From positions 1-64,000 of the forward strand of contig NZ_CALUAE010000013.1 in assembly GCF_943913955.1 (NCBI RefSeq): a stretch of 64,000 nucleotides of DNA. Reading direction: 5' to 3'. Source of the stretch: Mycolicibacterium bacteremicum. GTDB lineage: Bacteria; Actinomycetota; Actinomycetes; Mycobacteriales; Mycobacteriaceae. This document shows positions 35,552 to 44,641 of the stretch, in pieces (position 1 is the first letter of the stretch; the number at the start of each line of letters is the position of its first letter). The position numbers and the translations under genes are program-made. The notes beneath the pieces were generated by a model. It was given only the letters and a program-made list of their open reading frames with translations. It made no database searches and was not told the DNA's origin.

Positions 35552-36703
35552 ATGCGGGCACCAAGGGGGCCCGACGAGCAGATCGTGGTCATCGGCGCGG
35601 GCCCCTGCGGTTTGGCCGTGGCCCGTCAGTTGCGTCACCGGCACGGCATCGATGCCCTCGTGCTCGACCGCGCCGGTGAACCAGCGTCCTCCTGGCGGCG
35701 GTTTCACGACGACTTCCGGCTGAACACGTGCGGTTACTGGTCGCATCTACCGGGTCAGCACATTCCCAGCCGCCACGGGCGGTGGCCATCGCGCGATGCC
35801 ATGCTGGACTACTTCGAAGATTACGTGCGGCGGCAAGGACTGCGTCTGCGCATGGGCACGGCGGTTACGCGCATCGATCGCGACGCAGCGGGGTGGCGTC
35901 TGGACACCGTGAGCGGAAGCTGCACTGCAGCAACGGTTGTGGTAGCCGCCGGGAACTATCACACGCCGCGTATGCCGTCGTGGCCGGGGGCGCAGGAGTT
36001 CACCGGCGAACTGCTGCATTCGGTGGACTACCACCGGGCCGACCCGTTCATCGGACGCGATGTCTTGGTGGTGGGTTCGGGGAATTCGGCCACCGACATC
36101 GCGGTGAGTCTCAGCGAGGCCGGTGCGTTTCGAGTGCGGATGTCGGTGCGGACACCGCCGCATCTCGTGCCGCGGGCGATCGCCGGTGTTCCCGTCGACC
36201 TGTTCAGTGACGCCTTCGACCGACTGCCCGTGCAGGTTCTGGACCGTGCCGCGGCGATGATGCAGGCTCTCTGGTGGGGCGACCTACGAGGCGATGGCCT
36301 CCCGAAGCCACGCAAGGGGATCTACCAGGCTCTGCTCGAGGACACCCAGATCCCTACGCTGGGCGACGATCTGGTGCCACGAGTGCAGGACGGCAGCATC
36401 GAGGTGGTGGCCGCGGTCGAGTCGTTCGCCGGTGACAGTGTCCTGCTGGCCGATGGCGCGACGGTGCGTCCCGACGTCGTCATCGCCGCCACGGGCTACA
36501 CCAAGGGTCTCGACGACATGGTCGGCCACCTCGGTGTACTCGATTCCGACGGAAGCCCGGTGAGTAACGGATTGCCCAGCGCTGCACCGGGATTGTGGTT
36601 TGCCGGATACGAGGAGCCGCTGGTCGGGCCGCTGCGGTCCTTCCGTCGAGGTGCCTCCGGACTGGCGGGTGCGGTGGCGGATCATCTGAAACATTCGGCC
36701 TGA
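35552..36703 (+). CDS. FAD/NAD(P)-dependent oxidoreductase of the flavin monooxygenase group
   Basis: The start is uncertain: the ATG at 35552 gives 383 residues, and a GTG at 35489 would add 21. The N-terminal FAD motif VVIGAGPCGLAVARQL and a second NAD(P) motif DVLVVGSGNSATDIAVSL near residue 175 show a two-dinucleotide flavoprotein of the FMO/thioredoxin-reductase-like kind, as in YdcG/CzcO proteins. WRRFHDDFRLNT is typical of CzcO-like members. Substrate unknown. It is followed by a methyltransferase gene. Confidence 0.8.
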   Translation: MRAPRGPDEQIVVIGAGPCGLAVARQLRHRHGIDALVLDRAGEPASSWRRFHDDFRLNTCGYWSHLPGQHIPSRHGRWPSRDAMLDYFEDYVRRQGLRLRMGTAVTRIDRDAAGWRLDTVSGSCTAATVVVAAGNYHTPRMPSWPGAQEFTGELLHSVDYHRADPFIGRDVLVVGSGNSATDIAVSLSEAGAFRVRMSVRTPPHLVPRAIAGVPVDLFSDAFDRLPVQVLDRAAAMMQALWWGDLRGDGLPKPRKGIYQALLEDTQIPTLGDDLVPRVQDGSIEVVAAVESFAGDSVLLADGATVRPDVVIAATGYTKGLDDMVGHLGVLDSDGSPVSNGLPSAAPGLWFAGYEEPLVGPLRSFRRGASGLAGAVADHLKHSA

Positions 36704-36738
36704 CCGACCGAGCGGTCCTTCGTACTATCGTCATCTCC

Positions 36739-37407
36739 GTGCCAAGGCGACCACGTCAGCACCCCGCTGACCTCGACACCGTTCGCGACTCCTATGACCG
36801 GGTGGCCGACAATTACGTCGAGATGGTGACCACGACGGGAGTCGGGGACATCCGGACGCATCCGTGGCTCAAAGCCGCCGTGGACGCTTTTGCCGACGTG
36901 GTCGCGCCGATCGGACCGGTCCTCGATGTCGGCTGCGGGCCGGGGACGGTGACCGCCTACCTTGCTGCGCGCAACATCGAGGTGTCAGGAATCGATCTGT
37001 CCCCGCGGATGATCGATCACGCACGGCAGCTACATCCTCAGTGCACGTTCCGGGTTGGCTCGGCGACCGACCTCGATCTACGCCCGGCATCGCTGGGCGG
37101 GATCCTGGGCTGGTGGTCGCTGTTCAACCTGCCGCGCGACATCCTGCCCACGGTTCTGACCTCTTTCGCCATGGCGTTACGACCAGGTGGCCAGCTGGTC
37201 ATCGCGACCCATGTCGGTGACGACGATGTCGAGCGCACAGAGGCCTATAACGGCGTGCCGGTCAGATGGACGACCTACCAATGGCAGCCAGATCAACTCA
37301 TCGCCCTGCTACAGCAGGCGGGATTGCGGACGGTGGCCGATCTCCGTCTCGCTGCGGATCAGAACAGCGGACCCGCCAGCGTGCTCGTCGCACAACGCAC
37401 CGGGTAG
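36739..37407 (+). CDS. Class I SAM-dependent methyltransferase
   Basis: A GTG at 36739 gives 222 residues; the open frame upstream overlaps the flavoprotein and is not needed. The SAM-binding motif I is LDVGCGPGTVTAYLA near residue 65 and motif II/III residues follow (GIDLSP, VGSATDLDL). The family methylates small molecules, lipids or quinones; the substrate is not predictable. It lies 35 nt after the flavoprotein on the same strand and may be co-transcribed. Confidence 0.85.
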   Translation: MPRRPRQHPADLDTVRDSYDRVADNYVEMVTTTGVGDIRTHPWLKAAVDAFADVVAPIGPVLDVGCGPGTVTAYLAARNIEVSGIDLSPRMIDHARQLHPQCTFRVGSATDLDLRPASLGGILGWWSLFNLPRDILPTVLTSFAMALRPGGQLVIATHVGDDDVERTEAYNGVPVRWTTYQWQPDQLIALLQQAGLRTVADLRLAADQNSGPASVLVAQRTG

Positions 37408-37446
37408 TCCCAGATCGACCTGACGCCCACTGGGCATCAGCCGGCG

Positions 37447-38334
37447 TCATTTCCGGAGTCGCACATCCTGCGCGGCTGATCTGGCGCCGCCAGAGCCGTG
37501 CACATTCCCCGCCGACTTCTCGGTCGGCTCCGGACCGAAGGACGTCGCGTGCAGCAGCGGGATGATGAACGCGTCGAACAGCGATGGCAACAAACGGTAG
37601 GCCGCAATTGCCGGACGGTTGACCCACCCGATCTGGCGCTCGGTGGACCGCCGGCGGGTGGTGGCCGTGACGATGGCCCGGGCGATGGTGGCCGGCGCGT
37701 CGGCGGTAGGGGCGACGCGCGGTGCGCGACCGAGGAAGTTGCCCGCAGCGAGGTAGACATCGGTGTCCACCGGGCCCGGGTAGAGGCCGTGGATGCGGAT
37801 ACCGCGCCGGTGCCGGTTCTCCTGCCGCAATGCGCGCACCAGGCCGCTGAGTGCGAATTTGCTCATCACATATGCGGATTGGAAGGGCACGGCGGTCACC
37901 CCGAGTAGCGATCCGACGATGACGAGGTGTCCGGTGCCGCGCTGCTGGAACTGGGCCAGTGCCGCCCGCGCAACGTTTACCGCACCGAGCAGGTTGGTGC
38001 GGATGATGGCGTCGAACACATCGACGGGCAGGTCCTCGAAGCGGCCGAAGGCGGTGATTGCCGCGCAGTGCGCGACGATGTCGACGCGACCATAGGTGCC
38101 GACGGCGGCGGCGAACAGCGCATGCACCTGGTCGGCGTCCGCAATATCGGTGGGCTGCACGAGCACGTAGGTGGCCCCGGCTGAAGCACATTCCTCGGCC
38201 ACTCGACTCAGCGCGTCCTGCGAGCGTGACACCAACACCAGGTTGGCCCGCCGGCGCGCGTAGGCCAGCGCGGTCTCCCGACCGATGCCGCTGGACGCGC
38301 CGATGACGACAACCACGCTCCCGGTGCTCATCAT
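37447..38334 (-). CDS. Short-chain dehydrogenase/reductase
   Basis: The ATG at 38332-38334 overlaps the upstream epimerase stop by ATGA, giving 295 residues. The cofactor motif GASSGIGRETALAYA is near residue 12 and the catalytic Ser/Tyr/Lys lie in VGSLLGVTAVPFQSAYVMSKFAL near 140-160. A C-terminal extension of about 60 residues (ERQIGWVNRPAIAAYRLLPSLFD) is typical of mycobacterial membrane-associated SDRs acting on lipids. It forms a two-gene operon with the epimerase under a SigF-like promoter. Confidence 0.88.
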   Translation of the reverse strand: MMSTGSVVVVIGASSGIGRETALAYARRRANLVLVSRSQDALSRVAEECASAGATYVLVQPTDIADADQVHALFAAAVGTYGRVDIVAHCAAITAFGRFEDLPVDVFDAIIRTNLLGAVNVARAALAQFQQRGTGHLVIVGSLLGVTAVPFQSAYVMSKFALSGLVRALRQENRHRRGIRIHGLYPGPVDTDVYLAAGNFLGRAPRVAPTADAPATIARAIVTATTRRRSTERQIGWVNRPAIAAYRLLPSLFDAFIIPLLHATSFGPEPTEKSAGNVHGSGGARSAAQDVRLRK

Positions 38335-39695
38335 CGACCCCGGCGGCGTTCGGCGACGGCGAACGCGCCCAGCACAGCTGTCGCGAGGACCGGCGCCCAG
38401 CCCCCTCGGCGCGTCGCCAGCACGGCGGCGCCGACGGTGGGTGGGGCCAGCAGCGCCACCGGGTCCCGACGGCGCTGCGTCAGCCGTGCCAGTGCGGCGG
38501 GCGTGCCTGCGGCCAGATTGGTGCCGATCACCACGGCCTCCGGCCACCCGGGCCGGCTCGCCCCCAGTGCCCGCGCTGCGACCAGCATCAGCCATAGGGT
38601 CAATGAGGCGTCGTGCAACGCGTCGACTGCCGTGTGCTTCGTCATGGTCGTCCTGTCGTCGTATCCCAGAGCGGGGCTGAATCCGACGGCGCCGTCGGCG
38701 AGTCCCTCGATCAGTTCCCGCGCGCTGTCGGCGGACGAATGCGCCGGCGCCCAGCCGGTTTCGTTGCGCAGTTTGGTGGTGTCCATCAACGGTGTGTTGG
38801 TCGCGACGTCGTACCAGCCGGGCGTCACCGCGATCACGCGGAGGCTGTTCAGTGCGACGACGACGCGGCGCACGAGACGCGCATCGATCGGCACCGGTCG
38901 GCCGCCCACCAGTGCGGCCAGACCGGCGTCACCCAAGGGGTCGGCCGCGACGTTGTAGGAGCCCGTCGAGCGGCACCGCATGAGACGCACCGCTGCCTCG
39001 CCGACATCGTCGGTGTGCACGAATTGCAGTGCGAGGCCCATCGGGAGGGGCAGCACGGGCAGTGCTCGGCGCCGCATGAGTTCCAGGACGAAGCGGGGGA
39101 GCAGGGGGCCGAGGTAGAGCCTGCTGACCATCGAGGCCGTCTCGCGCTGGGCCACCACCGTGGGCCGGAACCGGCTGATGACGACATCGGGGTGGGCCTG
39201 CTGGTAGTCGTCGAGCAGCGCCTCGACCATCACCTTGTGCCGGCTGTACACCGACGTCGGTTGACCGGTCGCCGGGTATGTTTCGTCGACGGGCGTGCGC
39301 GGTCCCGGGGCGTAGACGCCGAGGCTGGAGGCATAGACGAGGTGTGCGATGCCGGCATCGGTCATCGCTCGCAGGACCGCCTGTGTGCCAACGACGTTGG
39401 CCCGATACAGGTAGTCGTTGTCGTGCACGGGGTAGAGGGCCAGCGCGAGGTGGATGACGACGTCGGCGCCGGCCATCGCCGGGGCCAGTCGTGCGGCGGC
39501 ATCGGGTGCCGACAGGTCGACCGCGTGCCAGTGCACGGTGTCGTACAGTTCGCCGACGGTGGGCGGGCGCCGGCACACGCCGACGATCTCGGCCGCTGGG
39601 ACGTGTCGCGCCAGCGCGCGGAGCACACCGCTTCCGACGTTTCCCGAGGCGCCGGTGACGACGATACGCCGCGGTGTCGTCACCGGTTTGGCCAT
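38331..39695 (-). CDS. NAD-dependent epimerase/dehydratase with hydrophobic C-terminal domain
   Basis: The 454-residue protein begins with an extended-SDR Rossmann domain (VVTGASGNVGSGVLRAL near residue 13; YSRHK active-site Tyr/Lys near 150). About 120 further C-terminal residues are Ala/Leu-rich and hydrophobic. The family modifies sugars or lipid alcohols such as 3-beta-hydroxysteroids. A SigF-like promoter abuts the start, so the message may be nearly leaderless. A decayed copy of its N-terminal part lies at 44727-44911. Confidence 0.85.
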   Translation of the reverse strand: MAKPVTTPRRIVVTGASGNVGSGVLRALARHVPAAEIVGVCRRPPTVGELYDTVHWHAVDLSAPDAAARLAPAMAGADVVIHLALALYPVHDNDYLYRANVVGTQAVLRAMTDAGIAHLVYASSLGVYAPGPRTPVDETYPATGQPTSVYSRHKVMVEALLDDYQQAHPDVVISRFRPTVVAQRETASMVSRLYLGPLLPRFVLELMRRRALPVLPLPMGLALQFVHTDDVGEAAVRLMRCRSTGSYNVAADPLGDAGLAALVGGRPVPIDARLVRRVVVALNSLRVIAVTPGWYDVATNTPLMDTTKLRNETGWAPAHSSADSARELIEGLADGAVGFSPALGYDDRTTMTKHTAVDALHDASLTLWLMLVAARALGASRPGWPEAVVIGTNLAAGTPAALARLTQRRRDPVALLAPPTVGAAVLATRRGGWAPVLATAVLGAFAVAERRRGR

Positions 39696-39703
39696 GAGTC
39701 GGG

Positions 39704-39728
39704 GTACCCAGGTCGCCGGGTGGCAAAC
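39704..39728 (-). promoter_or_regulatory. SigF-type promoter of the epimerase-SDR operon
   Basis: On the minus strand GTTT (39725-39728), 15 nt, then GGGTAC (39704-39709), a perfect consensus match. The -10 box ends 8 nt before the ATG, so transcription would start at or next to the start codon. Confidence 0.6.
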
Positions 39729-39774
39729 GGCCGGGAATTTGCCGCCGTGTCGGATTTGCCAGTGGCGCCGAGGT

Positions 39775-40674
39775 CTATCCGGCGCCGGCCCGCAGCCCCC
39801 GGCAGGTCAGCACCGCGTCGGCGAACGCGCCCGGATCCTCTTGCGGCAGGTTGTGCCCGGCGTCGACGACGCGATGTGCGTGAGGCCCGGAGAACATCGG
39901 CCCGTCACCGGCCGTGCCGCCGGGTTTGAGCGGATCTCGTGAACCGTCCAGCGTGATGGTCGGTACCGGGATCCGGGGCCGGGTCGCCAACGCGGCGTCG
40001 ACATCGGCGTAGCGCGAATCTCCCTCGACGGTGCCGAAGTTGTGGCGGTAGGCATGAACCACGACATCGACGAAGTCCGGGTTGTCGAACGATGCTGCGG
40101 TGGCCGCATAGGTGGCCGCGTCGAAGTCCCAGGTCGGCGACCACTGACGCCACAGCATGAGACACAGATCTTCGCGGTGTCGGGCGAGGGTCTCGCGACC
40201 CCGCGCGGTCTGGAACAGGTGCTGATACCAGGCGACATACTCGACGGCGGGTGGCATTCCGTGACGCGCGCGCTCATCGATGACGTCGTAGCTTGCCATG
40301 ACCACGAGCCCAGAGATCAGGTCGGGCCACACCGCCGCGACACCGCAACACGCCAAGCCGCCCCAGTCATAACCGGCCACGATGGGCCGGTCGAGCCCGA
40401 GCGCACCGATCAACTGGCGCAGGTCGTCGGCCAACGCGGCTTGTTCACCGGAGCGCAGGGTGTCTGGCGACTGGAAGCGCGTCGGTCCGAACCCCCGTGC
40501 ATACGGCCGAATCACTCGGGCGCCGTGTCGTGCGAGTTCGACAGTGACCTCGTCGAAAGCCTTTACGTCATAGGGGAATCCATGGCACAGCACGACGGTC
40601 CACCCCTCGGGGGCACCGTCCTCGGCATAGCCGACCTTGAGTAGTTCGGTGTCCGCGTACTTCACCTCCACCAC
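39775..40674 (-). CDS. Alpha/beta hydrolase with Asp nucleophile (epoxide hydrolase/dehalogenase type)
   Basis: The 299-residue enzyme has the oxyanion motif HGFP (31-34) and nucleophile elbow GYDWGG with Asp103, the pattern of epoxide hydrolases and haloalkane or fluoroacetate dehalogenases. The catalytic His is in VVDAGHNLPQEDP near 275. It would open an epoxide or remove a halogen through an alkyl-enzyme ester. Its upstream region carries copy 2 of the conserved operator element shared with the BVMO operon. Confidence 0.88.
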   Translation of the reverse strand: MVEVKYADTELLKVGYAEDGAPEGWTVVLCHGFPYDVKAFDEVTVELARHGARVIRPYARGFGPTRFQSPDTLRSGEQAALADDLRQLIGALGLDRPIVAGYDWGGLACCGVAAVWPDLISGLVVMASYDVIDERARHGMPPAVEYVAWYQHLFQTARGRETLARHREDLCLMLWRQWSPTWDFDAATYAATAASFDNPDFVDVVVHAYRHNFGTVEGDSRYADVDAALATRPRIPVPTITLDGSRDPLKPGGTAGDGPMFSGPHAHRVVDAGHNLPQEDPGAFADAVLTCRGLRAGAG

Positions 40675-40755
40675 CGTACGGCCGGCCCGGCGGCGGCGGA
40701 AAGCAATCGCCCCGATGTCGCCCGGCGGTGGTCCAGTAAACGTAGAGCGTATCCA

Positions 40756-40783
40756 TGTTTACAGAATTGCTGAGTGTTGTAAC
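40756..40783. promoter_or_regulatory. Conserved long operator-like element, copy 2
   Basis: The element starts TGTTTACAGA and ends GTGTTGTAAC, with the same 19-nt offset between half-sites as the copy at 16183. It lies 82 nt upstream of the hydrolase start and 74 nt upstream of the divergent DapB-like gene. Confidence 0.5.
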
Positions 40784-40856
40784 GAATGAAGGTAGGCTCC
40801 GCCGTTGTGTGCAACCTGCAACCCGATCTTCTCCGCGCCGCACTCGGAAGTGTCCG

Positions 40857-42242
40857 GTGACCGGCGCCCCGATCCGACTGGTGCAATGGACCACCGGCAA
40901 CATCTCGCGAGAGGCGGTCAAGGGCATTCTCGAACGGCCCGGCCTCGAACTGGTCGGGGTGTTCGCCTACAGCGTCGACAAGGTGGGCAAGGATCTCGGC
41001 GAGCTGTGCGGGCTCGACCGCGCCCTCGGCGTCGTGGCGACGGATGACATCGCCGACATCGTCGCGCTGAAGCCGGACTGCGTCGTCTATATGCCGTTGC
41101 ATCCCGATATCGACCATCTGGAGACGCTCCTTCGCGCGGGCATCAATGTCGCGACGACCGCACATTTCATGACCGGGCGCGCGTACGGCGAAGAGGCTCG
41201 TGCGCGGCTGGAGGCCGCCGCCGTCGACGGTGGCGTCAGCATGTTCGGTAGCGGGGTGAACCCGGGCTACGTGCAGTACCTCGCGTCGATCGCGACGAAC
41301 GTGTGCCGGACGGCCAGCTACGTGAGCATCCTGGAGTCCTTCGACATCGGCCCGTGGGCCGGGGACGCGAACCAGGACGAGTTGGGCTGGGGGCGGCCGG
41401 CGGGGGATGCGAACCACGAGGCAGACGTCGCCCACGCCACGATTCCCTTCGGGGACACCTGCGAGGCGCTGGCCGAGCTGCTCGGCCTTTCGCTCGACGG
41501 CATCCGGTGTGATGTCGAGTTCGCCTACGCAGCCAGGGATCTCGATATTCCCGGCCGCGACGTCCGCGCCGGTACCGTGGCTGGTATCTACGCCCGTTGG
41601 ATCGGCTCGGTCGGCGGGCTGGACGTCCTCGAGACCGCCTTGAAGTGGACGATCACCCCCGATCTCACCCCGGCGTGGGACATCGCGATGGCCTATGAGA
41701 TCGAGATCCGCGGGCATCCGAACGTCACCCTGAAGGCCGGAGTGCTACCGGAGTTCGGCTCGATGACGATGGACGAGATGGTCGGAATCGGGTCGGTGAT
41801 CACGGCGATGCCGGTCGTCAACGCCATTCCGGCCGTCGTCGCTGCGCGACCCGGCATCGTCGGTTACCCCGACCTTCCCGCGGTCGGTACCCGACTGGTG
41901 CCCGCACCACCGCCCGCGCCGATTGCGGAGGTCCCCCCACCCTCGCGTCCACACTTCACCCGCCAATCGACGCTGCAGGACCTCACCGCCTCGCCGGTCG
42001 GGCGGTTGCTCAACCGCGTCGTCGCCAGCCAGGCCAAGAAAACCGCGACCAACGACCGCGAGGCGGCGATGTTCGTCGGCATGGCCGCCTACCAGAGCGT
42101 TGCGCAGATGGTTGTGATGAGTGACGGCAAGATGTCCTGGGCGCTGGCGGACTCGATCCTCGACCTGGCGAACGGTCAGCCCCATCGAATCGCCGGGCGG
42201 GCCATCACCGCGGCCCGGAAGCGTTGGCGGGCACGCCGATAG
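40857..42242 (+). CDS. DapB-like NAD(P)-dependent oxidoreductase with C-terminal extension
   Basis: A GTG at 40857 with GGAAG six bases upstream gives 461 residues. The N-terminal Rossmann part (APIRLVQWTTGNISREAVKGIL) and middle domain resemble dihydrodipicolinate reductase-like and amine dehydrogenase-like mycobacterial proteins. The last 110 residues are an additional, partly Pro-rich domain. These proteins are common in mycobacteria, often near lipid or steroid genes, and are rarely characterised. It is divergent from the alpha/beta hydrolase. Confidence 0.75.
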   Translation: MTGAPIRLVQWTTGNISREAVKGILERPGLELVGVFAYSVDKVGKDLGELCGLDRALGVVATDDIADIVALKPDCVVYMPLHPDIDHLETLLRAGINVATTAHFMTGRAYGEEARARLEAAAVDGGVSMFGSGVNPGYVQYLASIATNVCRTASYVSILESFDIGPWAGDANQDELGWGRPAGDANHEADVAHATIPFGDTCEALAELLGLSLDGIRCDVEFAYAARDLDIPGRDVRAGTVAGIYARWIGSVGGLDVLETALKWTITPDLTPAWDIAMAYEIEIRGHPNVTLKAGVLPEFGSMTMDEMVGIGSVITAMPVVNAIPAVVAARPGIVGYPDLPAVGTRLVPAPPPAPIAEVPPPSRPHFTRQSTLQDLTASPVGRLLNRVVASQAKKTATNDREAAMFVGMAAYQSVAQMVVMSDGKMSWALADSILDLANGQPHRIAGRAITAARKRWRARR

Positions 42243-42294
42243 ACGATCCCGGCCGCGTCGAGGCGCCGGCGCTGGGCGGCCGGCGTGTCGGGGC

Positions 42295-43068
42295 TCAGAC
42301 GAGGTCTATCGCATCGGCGATCGACGGGAGAACCCGGCTCGGCCGGAATGGGTACTTGTCGATGTCCTCCACCGATGTCGACCCGGTGAGCACGAGGATT
42401 GTTTCCAGGCCCGCTTCGATGCCGGCGACCACATCGGTGTCCATCCGATCACCGACCATGACGGTGCTCTCTGAATGTGCTTCGATCCGGTTGAGCGCAC
42501 TACGGAACATCATCGGGTTGGGTTTGCCGACGAAGTAGGGCTGCCGGTTGGTTGCCTTCGTGATCATCGCCGCGACCGAACCCGTGGCGGGCAGCGGGCC
42601 CTCGGCCGACGGGCCGGTGACGTCCGGGTTGGTCGCGATGAACCGAGCGCCCCCGAGGATGAGGCGGATCGCTTTCGTGATGGCCTCGAAGGAGTACGTG
42701 CGCGTCTCGCCCAATACGACGAAGTCGGGTTCCACGTCGGTCAGGGTGTAGCCGGCCTCGTGCAGCGCGGTGGTCAAGCCGGCCTCGCCGATCACGTAGG
42801 CCGAACCGTTGGACAACTGATCGGTCAGGAAGGCCGCGGTGGCCATTGCGGAGGTCCAGATCACCTGTTCGGGAACGTCGAGACCTGTTCTGGCGAGGCG
42901 CGCGGCAAGATCACGTGGGGTGTAGATCGAGTTGTTCGTCAGGACGAGAAACGGCCGTTCCTTGGCCGTGAGGCGCTGCAGGAACTCGGCTGCCCCTGGC
43001 AGGGCACGCTCCTCGTGCACCAGGACGCCGTCCATGTCGGTGAGCCAACACTGAGCCTCGGATCGCAC
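42295..43068 (-). CDS. HAD-IIA family phosphatase (NagD-like)
   Basis: All HAD motifs are present in this 257-residue protein: DMDGVLVHEE (nucleophile and acid), LTNNS (motif II), GKPNPMMF (motif III Lys) and VGDRMDTDVVAGIEAG (motif IV). The C2-type cap between motifs II and III marks subfamily IIA, whose members dephosphorylate nucleotides, sugar phosphates or p-nitrophenyl phosphate. Cytoplasmic; physiological substrate unknown. It stands alone between a DapB-like gene and a 13E12-type gene. Confidence 0.9.
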   Translation of the reverse strand: MRSEAQCWLTDMDGVLVHEERALPGAAEFLQRLTAKERPFLVLTNNSIYTPRDLAARLARTGLDVPEQVIWTSAMATAAFLTDQLSNGSAYVIGEAGLTTALHEAGYTLTDVEPDFVVLGETRTYSFEAITKAIRLILGGARFIATNPDVTGPSAEGPLPATGSVAAMITKATNRQPYFVGKPNPMMFRSALNRIEAHSESTVMVGDRMDTDVVAGIEAGLETILVLTGSTSVEDIDKYPFRPSRVLPSIADAIDLV

Positions 43069-43159
43069 GGGTTCAGTGTGCCACCCCTTCGCAGCGGCGT
43101 GTCGGGACCGACTCGTCGGTACGCCCCGGGGACATCATTTCGCAGCGGACGCGACGGCG

Positions 43160-44641
43160 CTATGGAGGGGGATCGTCGTCCCGGGGTCCGAGAAGACGTT
43201 CGGGGTGGTGCAGGTTGTTGACATGGGCTCGGCCGGTGGTGGGATCGATCCACTCGAAACGGCCGTCGGAGCGGCGTCGGGTGATCCAGCCGGTGTCCTC
43301 GATCATCTGGTTGGCAGGGCTGCAGGCCAGGGTCAGGTCGTCGATGTTGGTCTGGCCGTCGTGCTTCCAGTCCGCCACGCCGTGGTGGGCCTGGGTGTTG
43401 TAGAACGCCGCGTCGCAGCCGGGACAGGTGCAGCCCCGCTCGCGACCGAACAACATGAGCTTCTGCGCCCCGGTGGCACAGCGCTGAGCCCGCCCGAGGT
43501 GCAGAGCCATGGACGTGTGGCCGTCGAACACGGCCAAGTAGTGGTACGCGCCGGCGGCGGCCATCGCGATCAGATCGCGCATCGGCAGTAACGAGCCGCC
43601 GCCGGTGACGGCATACCCGGCACCGGCTTGAAGTTCCCGCAAGGTCGTGGTGACCACCACGGTGGTCGGCAATCCGTTGAGCCGGCCCAAGGTCTGGGAG
43701 CGCAGCAGCAGGTCGAAAGCGGCTTCGACGGCGTCGTGGAGGTGCTGGGACTTGCTGCGCCACTGGGAATCCGGTGACGGCATGGACGGCGGCGCGGGCG
43801 CATCGTCGGTAGATGGAGTGCGTGAATCATCATGACCGGTAACGTCATCGGGCTCGGTTTCCGGCGCGGTCCCCGCTTCGGGTTCGTCTTGCAGCGGAGG
43901 TTCGGCATCCACGTCAACGGGCTCGGCCTCGGGCTGGCGTCCGGGGTGGCGGCCCCGTTCGGCGAATTTGGCGAGGATGGGTTCGATCATGGCCCGCAGC
44001 TTCGGGGTGACCCATCCGGACAGATAGCTCAGACCGTCGGGTTGTTGGGAGCCCAGGTGCAGGGCGGCTTTGCGGGCGGCGGCGTCGGAGGGTTCGTCTC
44101 CGTCGGGGTGCAGCAATGCCAGCAGGCGGATCGCCAGGACGGTCAGCGAGTGCGGGTCGAGGTCGGCGGCGGCTTCGACAAGGGAGTGTTCGGCTTGGGA
44201 GCGGGTGATCGGATCCACCGCGGCCGGCAAGGCGTTGAGGAATTTGCGGATCACCTCGACGTGCTCGTCTCCGAAGGCGCCGCGGGACAGCGCTGCGGCG
44301 ACGTGCTCCCATTCGGGTGCCATGTCCTGCCCCTGCAGTGTTCGCCGCGGGGCCAGCTGCGTGGCGCGGGCGAGGAGTTTGAGGGCGCGGCCCTTACTCA
44401 TTCGGGTGCGCAGGCTCAGCAGTTTCGTCCATGAGGTCGCACCCAACTCCGCCGGGCCGGCTTCGCGTTGCAGGCGGGCCAGGATCGCATACTCGACCAT
44501 CGGGACTCGGTGAGTGGTCTCCTCGACATCGGCGAACGCGGCGAGCAGAGCCCTGTGTGAGCACGCGTCGACATCGGCAGCCAGCAGCGCGTCCACACTC
44601 TTGGTGTAGGCGGCGACCGCAGCAGTCAAATCCGATGGCAT
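43160..44641 (-). CDS. DUF222/HNH endonuclease, 13E12-repeat family
   Basis: The 493-residue protein has an N-terminal DUF222 region (about 1-250), an acidic low-complexity linker (about 240-300), and a C-terminal HNH nuclease motif (RERGCTCPGCDAAFYNTQAHHGVADWKHDGQTNIDDL). This is the 13E12 repeat family, present in many copies in mycobacterial genomes and used in M. tuberculosis as phage integration sites. It is a repeated selfish or mobile-associated element rather than a housekeeping gene. A decayed epimerase fragment lies just upstream. Confidence 0.9.
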   Translation of the reverse strand: MPSDLTAAVAAYTKSVDALLAADVDACSHRALLAAFADVEETTHRVPMVEYAILARLQREAGPAELGATSWTKLLSLRTRMSKGRALKLLARATQLAPRRTLQGQDMAPEWEHVAAALSRGAFGDEHVEVIRKFLNALPAAVDPITRSQAEHSLVEAAADLDPHSLTVLAIRLLALLHPDGDEPSDAAARKAALHLGSQQPDGLSYLSGWVTPKLRAMIEPILAKFAERGRHPGRQPEAEPVDVDAEPPLQDEPEAGTAPETEPDDVTGHDDSRTPSTDDAPAPPSMPSPDSQWRSKSQHLHDAVEAAFDLLLRSQTLGRLNGLPTTVVVTTTLRELQAGAGYAVTGGGSLLPMRDLIAMAAAGAYHYLAVFDGHTSMALHLGRAQRCATGAQKLMLFGRERGCTCPGCDAAFYNTQAHHGVADWKHDGQTNIDDLTLACSPANQMIEDTGWITRRRSDGRFEWIDPTTGRAHVNNLHHPERLLGPRDDDPPP

